Positions 1 through 5,798 of a stretch of 5,798 nt of DNA are shown here, piece by piece. The notes under the pieces were generated by a model. That model did no database searches. It was not told the DNA's origin and worked only from the letters and a program-made list of their open reading frames with translations. The DNA is taken from positions 1 to 5,798 of the forward strand of contig JAFPAS010000294.1 of the NCBI GenBank assembly GCA_017424205.1, given 5' to 3'. Source of the DNA: Prevotella sp. (GTDB lineage: Bacteria; Bacteroidota; Bacteroidia; Bacteroidales; Bacteroidaceae). The position numbers were made by a program, and so were the translations under genes. How positions within the stretch are numbered: position 1 is the stretch's first letter; each line of letters opens with the position of its first letter.

Positions 1-368
1 CCTACGGCGTGTCGGCTGATATTCCATACATCAGCACTATCACGTACGGTACGTATTGCCATCTGTGCGTCAGTCATCGGTATTGTGCGATCGCCATTAG
101 GCATACGATATGTCAGGATAAAGTATGCAATGCCTTTATTATTAAAGAAATTCACCCAGTCTTTTCCTTCATGATTGATAGCGAGTCCGCTATATCCACC
201 TCCTGGACATCCTACGACAGCCTTGCCATTAGGATTTTCTGGCAAATATACCTGCATACTGGCTTTTCCGTCAGAGCTTAACTGCACAGTGAATGTGCGT
301 GCCGTCTGCGCACAGAGAACTATTGGCGACAACACGAACAAAGCTATAGCAACTATTTTCTTTATCAT
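1..368 (-). CDS. Secreted alpha/beta-hydrolase esterase (acetyl-xylan-esterase-like), N-terminal part, truncated by window edge
   Basis: An open frame starts with ATG at 368 (MIKKIVAI...) and runs off the left edge after 122 codons with no stop. Residues 1-20 form a signal peptide: Lys3-Lys4, a hydrophobic core, then a likely signal peptidase I site after VLCA before Gln21. Cys19 is preceded by Leu, so a lipobox is unlikely. The mature part begins with a beta-rich stretch and has CPGGGY at 54-59, which fits the HGGG-type oxyanion-hole loop of esterase/lipase alpha/beta hydrolases. LAINHEGKDW (62-71), GIAYFILTYRMPNG (79-92) and IPMTDAQMAIRTVR (96-109) match the pattern of the Bacteroidales exported esterase family often annotated as acetyl-xylan esterase or plain alpha/beta hydrolase. 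The nucleophile elbow (GxSxG) and the catalytic Asp and His lie beyond the window. A role in deacetylating plant polysaccharides is inferred from the family; no neighbouring glycan gene is visible to support a substrate. Confidence 0.85.
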   Translation of the reverse strand, partial: MIKKIVAIALFVLSPIVLCAQTARTFTVQLSSDGKASMQVYLPENPNGKAVVGCPGGGYSGLAINHEGKDWVNFFNNKGIAYFILTYRMPNGDRTIPMTDAQMAIRTVRDSADVWNISRHAV

Positions 369-400
369 TAGGTATTTCAGTTATTTAGGGTTAACGTATG

Positions 401-408
401 CAAATTTA
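401..408 (-). promoter_or_regulatory. Bacteroidota -7 promoter element for the esterase
   Basis: On the minus strand this reads TAAATTTG, a full match to the Bacteroidota TAnnTTTG -7 element. Transcription would start near 394, leaving a leader of about 25 nt before the ATG at 368. No TTTG lies at the usual 19-20 nt upstream spacing; the nearest is only 13 nt away (422-425). The -33 element is therefore weak or absent, and the promoter may be weak or activator-dependent. Confidence 0.5.
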
Positions 409-536
409 AGAATTTTTTCTTCAAAAATTGCACTCACGCATGCAATTGTCCTTAAGAATAGCATTATTTAACAAATTAGAGCAAAGAAGAAACCCGTACT
501 CTGTATTCGCGGCTCATACATAATCATACAAACGAA

Positions 537-573
537 CCGCCCCGTCACACACTCATACTATGCGACGGGGCGG
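537..573 (-). terminator. Rho-independent terminator of the terC/CNNM operon
   Basis: Ten-base arms at 537-546 and 564-573 (CCGCCCCGTC against GACGGGGCGG) pair perfectly around a 17-nt loop, 12 nt past the stop codon of the CNNM gene. On the minus strand the stem is followed by TTCGTTTGTATG, an imperfect U-rich tail. The other strand has only ATTTT after the stem. Position and orientation fit termination of the minus-strand operon; the very GC-rich stem stands out in an AT-rich gap. Confidence 0.8.
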
Positions 574-585
574 ATTTTCCATATA

Positions 586-1854
586 TTATATTTTCTTTAC
601 AAGTATCGTATCAATTTTTGCATGGTCGACATCAACCACCTCAAACATAAATCCGTTCCATGTAAAGTTTTCACCTCTGCTCGGTATATGATGCAGATTA
701 TGTATACAGAGGCCTGCTACGGTGTTGAAGTCATCGTCTGTCATGCTATCCTCCTCGTCAAAATAAGTGAGGAAATCAAGCATCGTACAACTTCCGTCGA
801 CAAGCCAGCCATCATCATGCTCGCGCTTTATTATCTGCGGTTCATCATTTTCTTCTGGCATTGCACCTAAGAGGCCCTCCATAATATCGCGGAGGGTGAC
901 AATACCAATGCACGTTCCAAATTCGTCAACGACCACTCCTCTGCTCACCTGTTTCTCTCTCATGAGTTCCATGACCCTGTATACCTTCATGTTCTCATAG
1001 AAATAAGCTGGTTCTACAGTGATTTTCTCAAGAGAGAATTCCGGATTATTTATCTCGAGTATCAGTTGCTTGAGCGAGACTGTTCCTATAAGATTGTCGT
1101 GCTCTCCGTCTGACACTGGATACTGTTCATACAGGTCGGTAATAAGCACCTTGCGTACATCTTCAGCAGTCATACTTGTATCAAGCCACACAAGATCATT
1201 TCGCGGAGTCATGATAACATCAACATTCAAGTCGCCCATCATGAACACACGCTCTACGATGTCCTGCTCTACAGGCTGAACGACACCATCTTCCTTGCCT
1301 TCCTGCACAATGGAGCGTATCTCCTCTTCCGTCACTTTATCTTCTTCATCGTCTATACCGAAAAGCGAGAATAGCAGCGACGTACTCTTAGAGAGTATCC
1401 ACACGAATGGCGACATTATCTTTGACAACCATATCATCGGACGCGACATTATGCCAGCAATCTTTTCTGCCTTGCTCATACCGATGCGTTTAGGAAGCAA
1501 CTCTCCGAAGACAAGCGTCAGATATGTCACGATAATCACAATGACAACCTGGGCGAGAGTGAGAGCATATACATCCATAAGGCCTACGCTCCTAAGCACT
1601 TCAGAAAAAGAGACTGCAAGAGTTGCTCCGGAGAAAATACCGGTCAGAATGCCAATAAGCGTTATTCCGATTTGTACGGTAGAAAGGAAATTGTCTGGAT
1701 TTTCTGCTAAATCAAGTGCTTTCTGCGCGCCATGGTTTCCTTCCTTCGCCTTTGCCGTCAGACGCGACTTGCGCGCTGAGACAAGAGCGATTTCTGACAT
1801 GGAGAACAGTCCGTTGAGCAGAATAAGCGCTATGATTATAATAATCTCATTCAT
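586..1854 (-). CDS. CNNM/CorC-HlyC family membrane protein with CBS domains (putative divalent cation transporter)
   Basis: This 422-residue protein has the full architecture of the bacterial CNNM/CorC ('hemolysin-like') family. Residues 1 to about 165 are the DUF21/CNNM transmembrane domain, with hydrophobic stretches near 2-25, 60-88, 95-116 and 132-165. Family signatures are NGLFSMSEIALVSARKSRL (14-32) and GELLPKRIGM (117-126). An acidic linker (168-178) and EGKEDGVV (185-192) lead to a CBS pair at about 208-335, including IMTPRNDLVWL (214-224). The C-terminal 80 residues, starting near DDGWLVDGSC, are the CorC_HlyC accessory domain. Characterised relatives export Mg2+ or related cations and bind ATP through the CBS pair; the 'hemolysin' name is historical and not a functional claim. 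The ATG at 1854 lies only 12 nt after the terC-like stop, with no promoter between, so the two are co-transcribed. The ion is not readable from the sequence. Family assignment is near certain, substrate inferred. Confidence 0.95.
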   Translation of the reverse strand: MNEIIIIIALILLNGLFSMSEIALVSARKSRLTAKAKEGNHGAQKALDLAENPDNFLSTVQIGITLIGILTGIFSGATLAVSFSEVLRSVGLMDVYALTLAQVVIVIIVTYLTLVFGELLPKRIGMSKAEKIAGIMSRPMIWLSKIMSPFVWILSKSTSLLFSLFGIDDEEDKVTEEEIRSIVQEGKEDGVVQPVEQDIVERVFMMGDLNVDVIMTPRNDLVWLDTSMTAEDVRKVLITDLYEQYPVSDGEHDNLIGTVSLKQLILEINNPEFSLEKITVEPAYFYENMKVYRVMELMREKQVSRGVVVDEFGTCIGIVTLRDIMEGLLGAMPEENDEPQIIKREHDDGWLVDGSCTMLDFLTYFDEEDSMTDDDFNTVAGLCIHNLHHIPSRGENFTWNGFMFEVVDVDHAKIDTILVKKI

Positions 1855-1866
1855 ATATGCTCTAAA

Positions 1867-2955
1867 TTATGACGCACTCTTCTTGTCTGGCACAAGCAGC
1901 GAACCGCCTATGCTTACAGCAAGCACAGCAAGAATGAAGACTAATGACCATACAGCATCAATCTCAACATATTCATGCACGAGAAGCTTCAGACCGATAA
2001 ATACCAACAGTACGCATACGCCTATCTTGAGGTATCTGAAACGGTCGGCTATGCCTGCCAGGAGGAAGAACATGGCACGGAGTCCGAGTATCGCAAAAAT
2101 GTTAGAGAAGAACACTACATACGGGTCGAGCGATACGGAGAAGATGGCAGGTATGCTGTCAAAAGCGAAAATAAGGTCGCTAAACTCTATGAAGATGACA
2201 GTCACGAATAGCGGAGTGATAAACCACTTGCCACCATTGAGCTTCTCTGCCAGTTCTATCTTGCCTGCTGCATTTTTCTTTGCACGCACAAAGAAGTTAT
2301 CACCATGAAAATCAGGGAATACTCTTCCCATCTTCGCAAGAATCTTAACAACCGGATGGTTCACTACGTCGACACTCTCCTGCTTATTGCGGTCGAGATA
2401 CATCTTTACACCGCTATACACCAGGAACAGACCGAATACGAGCAGCACCCATTCAAAGCGTTCGATGATTGCTGCGCCAGCAAAGATAAAAATAAAACGC
2501 ATTACAATAGCACCGAGGATACCCCAGTTTAGCACACGCTGGTATTCTTTCTTGCTGACACCGAATGATGTGAAAATCATCATCATAACAAAAAGGTTGT
2601 CTACAGAAAGAACTTTCTCTATAAGATAACCGGTTATGTACGAAATGGTCATATGCTCACGATACATCTGCAAGCCGCCTTCGAAATCATTCGGATCGAG
2701 TTTCAGATGCGTTGCATACTTTGCACTGACCGCCTGCAACTGTTCGAAATTGGTAATGCCATGTACCAAATCGCCATGGAACCACAAAAAAGCAGAGAAT
2801 ACAAGCGCAAGCGTAATCCATACAGCTGTCCACGCGCCAGCCTCTTTCATTGAAACCTCATGTGCTTCCTTATCTATGACAAGCATGTCAAGCAATAGTA
2901 TGCCTACTATAAATATCAGGAAGCATGCGAAAAATATAAATTCTGTCGTTAACAT
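1867..2955 (-). CDS. TerC-family integral membrane protein (putative metal ion exporter)
   Basis: A 362-residue polytopic membrane protein of the TerC/Alx family. With Met1 at 2955, family motifs are EKVLSVDNLFVMMMIF (113-128), IEFSDLIFAFDSIPAIF (256-272) and SNIFAILGLRAMFFLL, which carry the acidic residues conserved in the family (Asp119, Asp260, Asp266). About eight or nine hydrophobic segments are visible, with a soluble loop at roughly 188-240. Relatives have been linked to Mn2+ export (Alx), to loading metals onto secreted enzymes, and, in the tellurite operon, to tellurite resistance; no ter genes are present here, so tellurite resistance should not be assumed. The frame is open to an ATG at 2982, giving nine more residues, but that codon lies inside the -7 promoter element, so the start at 2955 is chosen. 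It is the first gene of an operon with the CNNM-type gene 12 nt downstream. Confidence 0.94.
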   Translation of the reverse strand: MLTTEFIFFACFLIFIVGILLLDMLVIDKEAHEVSMKEAGAWTAVWITLALVFSAFLWFHGDLVHGITNFEQLQAVSAKYATHLKLDPNDFEGGLQMYREHMTISYITGYLIEKVLSVDNLFVMMMIFTSFGVSKKEYQRVLNWGILGAIVMRFIFIFAGAAIIERFEWVLLVFGLFLVYSGVKMYLDRNKQESVDVVNHPVVKILAKMGRVFPDFHGDNFFVRAKKNAAGKIELAEKLNGGKWFITPLFVTVIFIEFSDLIFAFDSIPAIFSVSLDPYVVFFSNIFAILGLRAMFFLLAGIADRFRYLKIGVCVLLVFIGLKLLVHEYVEIDAVWSLVFILAVLAVSIGGSLLVPDKKSAS

Positions 2956-2979
2956 ATATATATTTAAATAAACAAAATG

Positions 2980-3010
2980 CAAAGTTACACAAAAACCATA
3001 TCACAACAAA
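2980..3010 (-). promoter_or_regulatory. Bacteroidota promoter of the terC/CNNM operon
   Basis: On the minus strand TTTG (3007-3010) is followed after exactly 19 nt by TAACTTTG (2980-2987), matching the Bacteroidota -33/-7 consensus in both elements and in spacing. The predicted transcription start is near 2973, giving a leader of only about 18 nt, A/T-rich and without a Shine-Dalgarno sequence. Such a short leader leaves no room for a riboswitch such as the manganese-sensing yybP-ykoY element found before some terC-like genes elsewhere. Confidence 0.85.
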
Positions 3011-3737
3011 ATAAAAAAACATTTTTTATATTTTACTTGTCCAATTACCACTAATTCAATGCAAAACAGACACAAACTCCTTATAATTCTGCATATTACA
3101 GAGTATTCGCATCTATTACATGCAAGCCCACAAGTAGGAACACTTCAACTCTGCTTCTCTTTAGCACCTTCCTGACTATAGCTCAATCTATACATAATGG
3201 ACAAGAAAGTATCATACCGGAGCAGAAATCCACACAAATGATACTTTTCAGACACACAATTCTCGCATTATCCTTATTTACCACACTCCCAGCAATCTCC
3301 ATGCGCCACCAGCGGTACAATACGCAACAACTTAACCATCAGTGCATTACAGTCATACACTCTTTCTACTACCACTCCTTAGCATGCAAAACACTGCGCT
3401 TTGGATGACAACAAGCAGTTTCTTACAACTTCAAACACAGTCTTTTACTTAACAAGATGCTGTATCTTTCTCAAAAAACACATTACTTTCAGCATCAAAA
3501 AGCAACGAATGAGAATATCTACACCTGTTTTCAATCACAGTCATGTCATAATATCATAATCTACAATGCCATAACAGGCTTCTCGCAACACACAAGAGCC
3601 TACTCACCCAGATTCATTTTATAGGCAAGATAGTATCAGCTCATCACTCTTACAAACACTTTCATATCCTTTAGGCTGAAAGGTGTTTAATATTGATAGC
3701 TTATGATATATAATCAAATGACTTACGCACAAACAGA
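3011..3737. other. Gene-less intergenic region with strong C-over-G strand bias
   Basis: About 730 nt between the terC promoter and the aquaporin terminator contain no frame longer than 56 codons on either strand. Counting bases 3061-3660 by eye gives about 164 C and 69 G on the plus strand: roughly 39% GC, with C outnumbering G by 2.4 to 1. Sampled lines inside the neighbouring terC and CNNM genes are nearly balanced. I see no TAnnTTTG promoter on either strand apart from the terC promoter at its edge, no tRNA, and no recognisable RNase P, tmRNA, SRP or riboswitch core. It could be a decayed gene, an untypical RNA, or an interspersed intergenic repeat. I cannot decide which. Confidence 0.6.
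3206..3247. repeat. 10-bp perfect inverted repeat in the gene-less region
   Basis: AAAGTATCAT (3206-3215) and ATGATACTTT (3238-3247) are exact reverse complements around a 22-nt spacer, extendable by one G-T pair. The spacer has a short GGA/TCC pair of its own. Neither strand carries a good U-run after the stem, so it does not look like a terminator. It may be an RNA stem, a protein-binding site or chance. Confidence 0.6.
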
Positions 3738-3784
3738 AAAACTCCCTTCCGGCATTGCTCGTTCGCACACCAGAAGGGAGTTTT
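3738..3784 (-). terminator. Rho-independent terminator of the aquaporin gene
   Basis: Twelve-base arms, AAAACTCCCTTC (3738-3749) and GAAGGGAGTTTT (3773-3784), pair perfectly around a 23-nt loop, 53 nt past the aquaporin stop. On the minus strand the stem ends in a run of five T, followed by CTGTTT. The plus strand also has TTTTGCTTTTT after the stem, so it could work in both directions; no plus-strand gene is evident to use it. Confidence 0.9.
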
Positions 3785-3837
3785 GCTTTTTATATCTTAA
3801 CTATCCGCAAGGACGTCAATATATGTTATTATCGCTT

Positions 3838-4509
3838 TTATTCCTTTGTTTCAATGGCTTTCCATATCAACGCTGCAAGAATCGCACCTGTAAACGGACC
3901 AACTATAAACACCCACAGGTCTGCCATAGCCTCTCCACACTCAAAGAGTGCAGGACCGATAGAACGCGCTGGATTTACTGATGTACCTGTATAATGGATA
4001 CCTACAAGATGAATAAGAATAAGTGTCAAGCCAATAGCCAGACCGGCAAAATTATTTGTCGCACCATTTGTCTTGCTTGTTGCTCCAAGAACCACAAATA
4101 CAAATATCGCCGTAAGCACAATCTCTACAATCATACCATTCACTTGTCCGGCAGCGCACACATTTGCACCAGTAGTAGTACCTTCTGCCAAACCAGGGGC
4201 TGTCATAACGAAAGCATAAAGCACGGCTGCCGCAGCAACGGCTCCTATCACCTGTCCGCAGATATATCCAACAAGGTCTTTCATTGATGTGCGGCCTGCA
4301 ATGTAGGTTCCGAGTGTAATAGCTGGATTTATATGGCATCCTGATATGCCACCGATAGCATACGCCATAGCGATAACTGACAAACCGAAGGCCATGGCTG
4401 TTCCTACTACTGACGCAGGGTCAGTACCACAATTAAGACTCACGGCTGCACCGCAACCGAGCAACGTCAGCACAAAAGTGCCGATTGCTTCTGCAATGTA
4501 CTTTTTCAT
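3838..4509 (-). CDS. aqpZ: Aquaporin Z-like water channel (MIP family)
   Basis: A 223-residue inner-membrane protein with the internal duplication of the major intrinsic protein family and six hydrophobic segments. The two pore loops carry HINPAITLG (59-67) and GTSVNPARSIGPAL (175-188), so both NPA boxes are intact. Lined up by eye with E. coli AqpZ, the aromatic/arginine constriction residues are Phe41, His167, Thr176 and Arg182, the set of a water-selective channel; glycerol facilitators have smaller residues in place of the Phe and His. The length is close to AqpZ (about 231). Cys58 sits directly before the first NPA loop where AqpZ has Gly. The gene stands alone, with its own promoter and terminator, and probably serves osmotic adjustment. 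The ATG at 4509 (MKKYIAEAIGTF) begins at the expected family N-terminus and follows an A-rich leader without a Shine-Dalgarno sequence. Confidence 0.95.
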   Translation of the reverse strand: MKKYIAEAIGTFVLTLLGCGAAVSLNCGTDPASVVGTAMAFGLSVIAMAYAIGGISGCHINPAITLGTYIAGRTSMKDLVGYICGQVIGAVAAAAVLYAFVMTAPGLAEGTTTGANVCAAGQVNGMIVEIVLTAIFVFVVLGATSKTNGATNNFAGLAIGLTLILIHLVGIHYTGTSVNPARSIGPALFECGEAMADLWVFIVGPFTGAILAALIWKAIETKE

Positions 4510-4596
4510 AATGTTTTCTTGTTTGGTTAGTTAATGATTGTTTTGAGAATGCCTACATACGAGATCCTCACATAAAAGATTTCCGTTTTCTGTTTG

Positions 4597-4628
4597 CAAA
4601 TTTACAAAAAGTTTATGAACAATGCAAA
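4597..4628 (-). promoter_or_regulatory. Bacteroidota promoter of the aquaporin gene
   Basis: On the minus strand TTTG (4625-4628), a 20-nt spacer and TAAATTTG (4597-4604) match the Bacteroidota -33/-7 consensus. Transcription would start near 4590, giving a leader of about 80 nt before the ATG at 4509. The leader ends A-rich and I see no strong hairpin in it. The -33 element lies only about 10 nt from the T-run of the preceding terminator. Confidence 0.82.
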
Positions 4629-4637
4629 TCATATCAT

Positions 4638-4698
4638 AAAAAAAACTAAGAAAAGAGAATAGCCCAGCCGAAATTAAAGAAATTCTGGCTGGGCTATT
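4638..4698 (-). terminator. Rho-independent terminator downstream of maeB
   Basis: Twelve-base arms AATAGCCCAGCC (4658-4669) and GGCTGGGCTATT (4687-4698) pair perfectly around a 17-nt loop that can add three more pairs past a one-base bulge. On the minus strand the stem is followed by TCTCTTTTCTTAG and then a run of eight T (4638-4645). It ends the maeB transcript about 185 nt after the stop and separates it from the aquaporin promoter just beyond. Confidence 0.85.
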
Positions 4699-4883
4699 GT
4701 TATTCTATTCTTGTTTGCATATTTAAAAGATACAGGAAGTCAAACAGAGAGCGTCTTATGTCAAGATAATGTAGGCAATACATAACCTCAATGCTATGAG
4801 TTTTCTGCAAAGTTTACGTCTGTTAGTTTCCCCCTATACCGAAAGCTCCTGCCAAACACACAATGGCATGCAGGGCTACGATG
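4699..4883 (-). other. 3' trailer of maeB without a convincing gene
   Basis: This stretch joins the maeB stop to the terminator. It holds only a 27-codon minus-strand frame (4783-4700) and a 41-codon plus-strand frame overlapping the maeB end (4796-4921), neither with a promoter or recognisable product. Short TGCCA/TGGCA and CCTGC/GCAGG pairings near 4850-4875 compete with each other and make a poor hairpin. It is best read as untranslated trailer. Confidence 0.5.
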
Positions 4884-5798
4884 TTACACAGTCTTCAATT
4901 TTGACACATAAGCATCAATAACAGCTACTGCCACGATATTAACCACATCGCGAACGCTGGAATCGAAGTCTGTGAAGTGTATTGGCTTGTTCAGACCCAT
5001 CTGGATAGGGCCAATCACCTCTGTCTCTGGCGAGAAGCCTTTAATAAGCTTGTATGCCGAACTTGCTGCAGAAAGATTAGTAAATATCATAGAGTTTACC
5101 TGCTCACCATGCAAACGAAGGAAAGGATATTTCTCATCGCGACGCTCATGATCGAGAGCAAGCTCTACCGACATCTCACCGTCAATTTTGAGGTCTGGAC
5201 ATTCTTCCTGCATTTCTGCCACCACATCGCGCATAAGACGTGGTGAACCTTCTTTATCTACACCAAAGTTAGAATAAGATATCATCGCTATCTTTGGTTC
5301 GTCATTGAAGAACTTAATAGTGTTTGCTGTCAAACGAGCTATATCTTTCAGTGCCTCTTTATCTGGACTGCGATTGATGAGGGTGTCAGCGATGTAATAT
5401 GTTCCGCGCTTAGAATTCAGAATATGCACCGAACCGAAATGCTTGTACGGTTCGCGAATGCCGATAACCTCCTTCGCAACCTTCACAGTGTTAGAGAATT
5501 TCGTATATACGCCTGTGATAAACGCATCAGCTTCACCTGTCTCAACCATCATCATGCCGAAATAGTTGCGCTCGAACATTTTATCGTTTGCCTCTTCGAA
5601 TGTGTATCCGTCACGACGACACTTATCTGCAAGGATGCGTGCATACTTCTCGCGACGCGGCATCTCACGGTCATGGCGCAGATTGACTATCTCTATGCCT
5701 TCAAGGTCAAGGTCGAGCTCCTTCGCCTTCTTTGCTATCATCTCTTCATTTCCGAGCAGAATTGGCAAACAAAGCCCCTCCTGTCTTGACTGCACTGC
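4884..5798 (-). CDS. maeB: NADP-dependent malic enzyme, C-terminal phosphotransacetylase-like domain (5' part outside window)
   Basis: The frame is open to the right edge and supplies the last 304 residues. The GTG at 5795 is an internal valine codon (AVQSRQEGLCLPILLGNEE), so it is not the start. The fragment corresponds to nearly the whole PTA-like domain that follows the malic enzyme and NAD(P)-binding domains in MaeB, whose usual total is about 750-770 residues. Visible motifs are PILLGNEE (12-19), GEADAFITG (88-96), YIADTLINRSPD (135-146), ISYSNFG (173-179), DGEM (206-209), FTNLSAASSAYKLI (239-252) and GPIQMGLNKPIH (263-274). A free-standing phosphotransacetylase would carry a DLSRG-type Ser-Arg pair after the last motif; here the sequence reads FTDFDSSVRDVV, as in MaeB, so the domain is probably regulatory (acetyl-CoA sensing is known for the family) and not a catalyst. 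MaeB converts malate to pyruvate, CO2 and NADPH in the cytoplasm. Confidence 0.9.
   Translation of the reverse strand, partial: AVQSRQEGLCLPILLGNEEMIAKKAKELDLDLEGIEIVNLRHDREMPRREKYARILADKCRRDGYTFEEANDKMFERNYFGMMMVETGEADAFITGVYTKFSNTVKVAKEVIGIREPYKHFGSVHILNSKRGTYYIADTLINRSPDKEALKDIARLTANTIKFFNDEPKIAMISYSNFGVDKEGSPRLMRDVVAEMQEECPDLKIDGEMSVELALDHERRDEKYPFLRLHGEQVNSMIFTNLSAASSAYKLIKGFSPETEVIGPIQMGLNKPIHFTDFDSSVRDVVNIVAVAVIDAYVSKLKTV

Noticed and set aside
1295..2308. 337-codon plus-strand open frame across the CNNM and TerC genes
   Set aside because: It lies antisense to two genes with clear family motifs, and its translation is Ser/Thr/Arg/Met-rich without domains. It is a shadow of the minus-strand genes.
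1867..2955. Tellurite-resistance determinant
   Set aside because: TerC family membership alone does not imply tellurite resistance, and no terA, terB, terD, terE or terZ gene is present in the window.
2956..3010. Manganese riboswitch (yybP-ykoY) upstream of the TerC gene
   Set aside because: This element precedes some terC-like genes, but the predicted leader here is only about 18 nt and I see none of its conserved core upstream.
3059..3393. Direct repeat ATGCAAAACA at 3059-3068 and 3384-3393
   Set aside because: Only two copies of a 10-mer in an A/C-rich region, with no regular spacing or flanking structure. This is compatible with chance; it is neither a CRISPR nor an insertion-sequence signature.
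3238..3408. 56-codon plus-strand frame with a signal-peptide-like start (MILFRHTILALSLF...)
   Set aside because: There is no Bacteroidota promoter upstream, its ATG begins the right arm of an inverted repeat, and the rest of the peptide (His-, Gln- and Cys-rich) resembles translated spacer. I cannot support it as a gene.
3449..3544. 31-codon minus-strand frame (MTVIENRCRYSHS...)
   Set aside because: Codon use looks plausible, but the frame is very short, has no promoter, and similar short frames occur throughout this G/T-rich strand. It may be a relic, which is noted under the region finding.
4700..4783. 27-codon minus-strand frame ending just before the maeB terminator
   Set aside because: It has no promoter, no recognisable motif and a length expected by chance; it is more likely untranslated trailer.

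Overview
The window comes from a member of the Bacteroidota, most likely Bacteroidales of the Prevotella/Bacteroides kind. The evidence is direct: two genes (terC-like and aquaporin) sit behind textbook Bacteroidota promoters (TTTG, 19-20 nt spacer, TAnnTTTG), a third has the -7 element, start codons follow A/T-rich leaders without Shine-Dalgarno sequences, and the protein variants look Bacteroidales-like. Genus is an inference.

All five genes I can support lie on the minus strand. In order of transcription (high to low coordinate): (1) 5798-4884, the C-terminal phosphotransacetylase-like part of an NADP-type malic enzyme (maeB), cut by the window edge, followed by a roughly 185-nt 3' trailer and a strong terminator; (2) 4509-3838, an AqpZ-like water channel with its own promoter and terminator; (3) 3737-3011, about 730 nt with no convincing gene, strongly strand-asymmetric in G/C, holding a few inverted repeats; (4) 2955-1867, a TerC-family integral membrane protein, and (5) 1854-586, a CNNM/CorC-HlyC-family membrane protein with CBS domains, 12 nt apart and evidently one operon, closed by a GC-rich terminator; (6) 368-1, the N-terminal third of a secreted alpha/beta-hydrolase esterase, cut by the window edge.

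The only clear functional grouping is the terC/CNNM pair: both families are linked to divalent metal ion (Mn2+/Mg2+) export or homeostasis, so a metal-efflux operon is a reasonable inference. The malic enzyme, aquaporin and esterase are separate housekeeping or accessory units with their own signals.

I found no defence system, mobile element, CRISPR array, tRNA or rRNA, and nothing I would call a previously undescribed system. The stretch most worth a second look is the gene-less region 3011-3737, whose composition differs from its neighbours and which I cannot explain.
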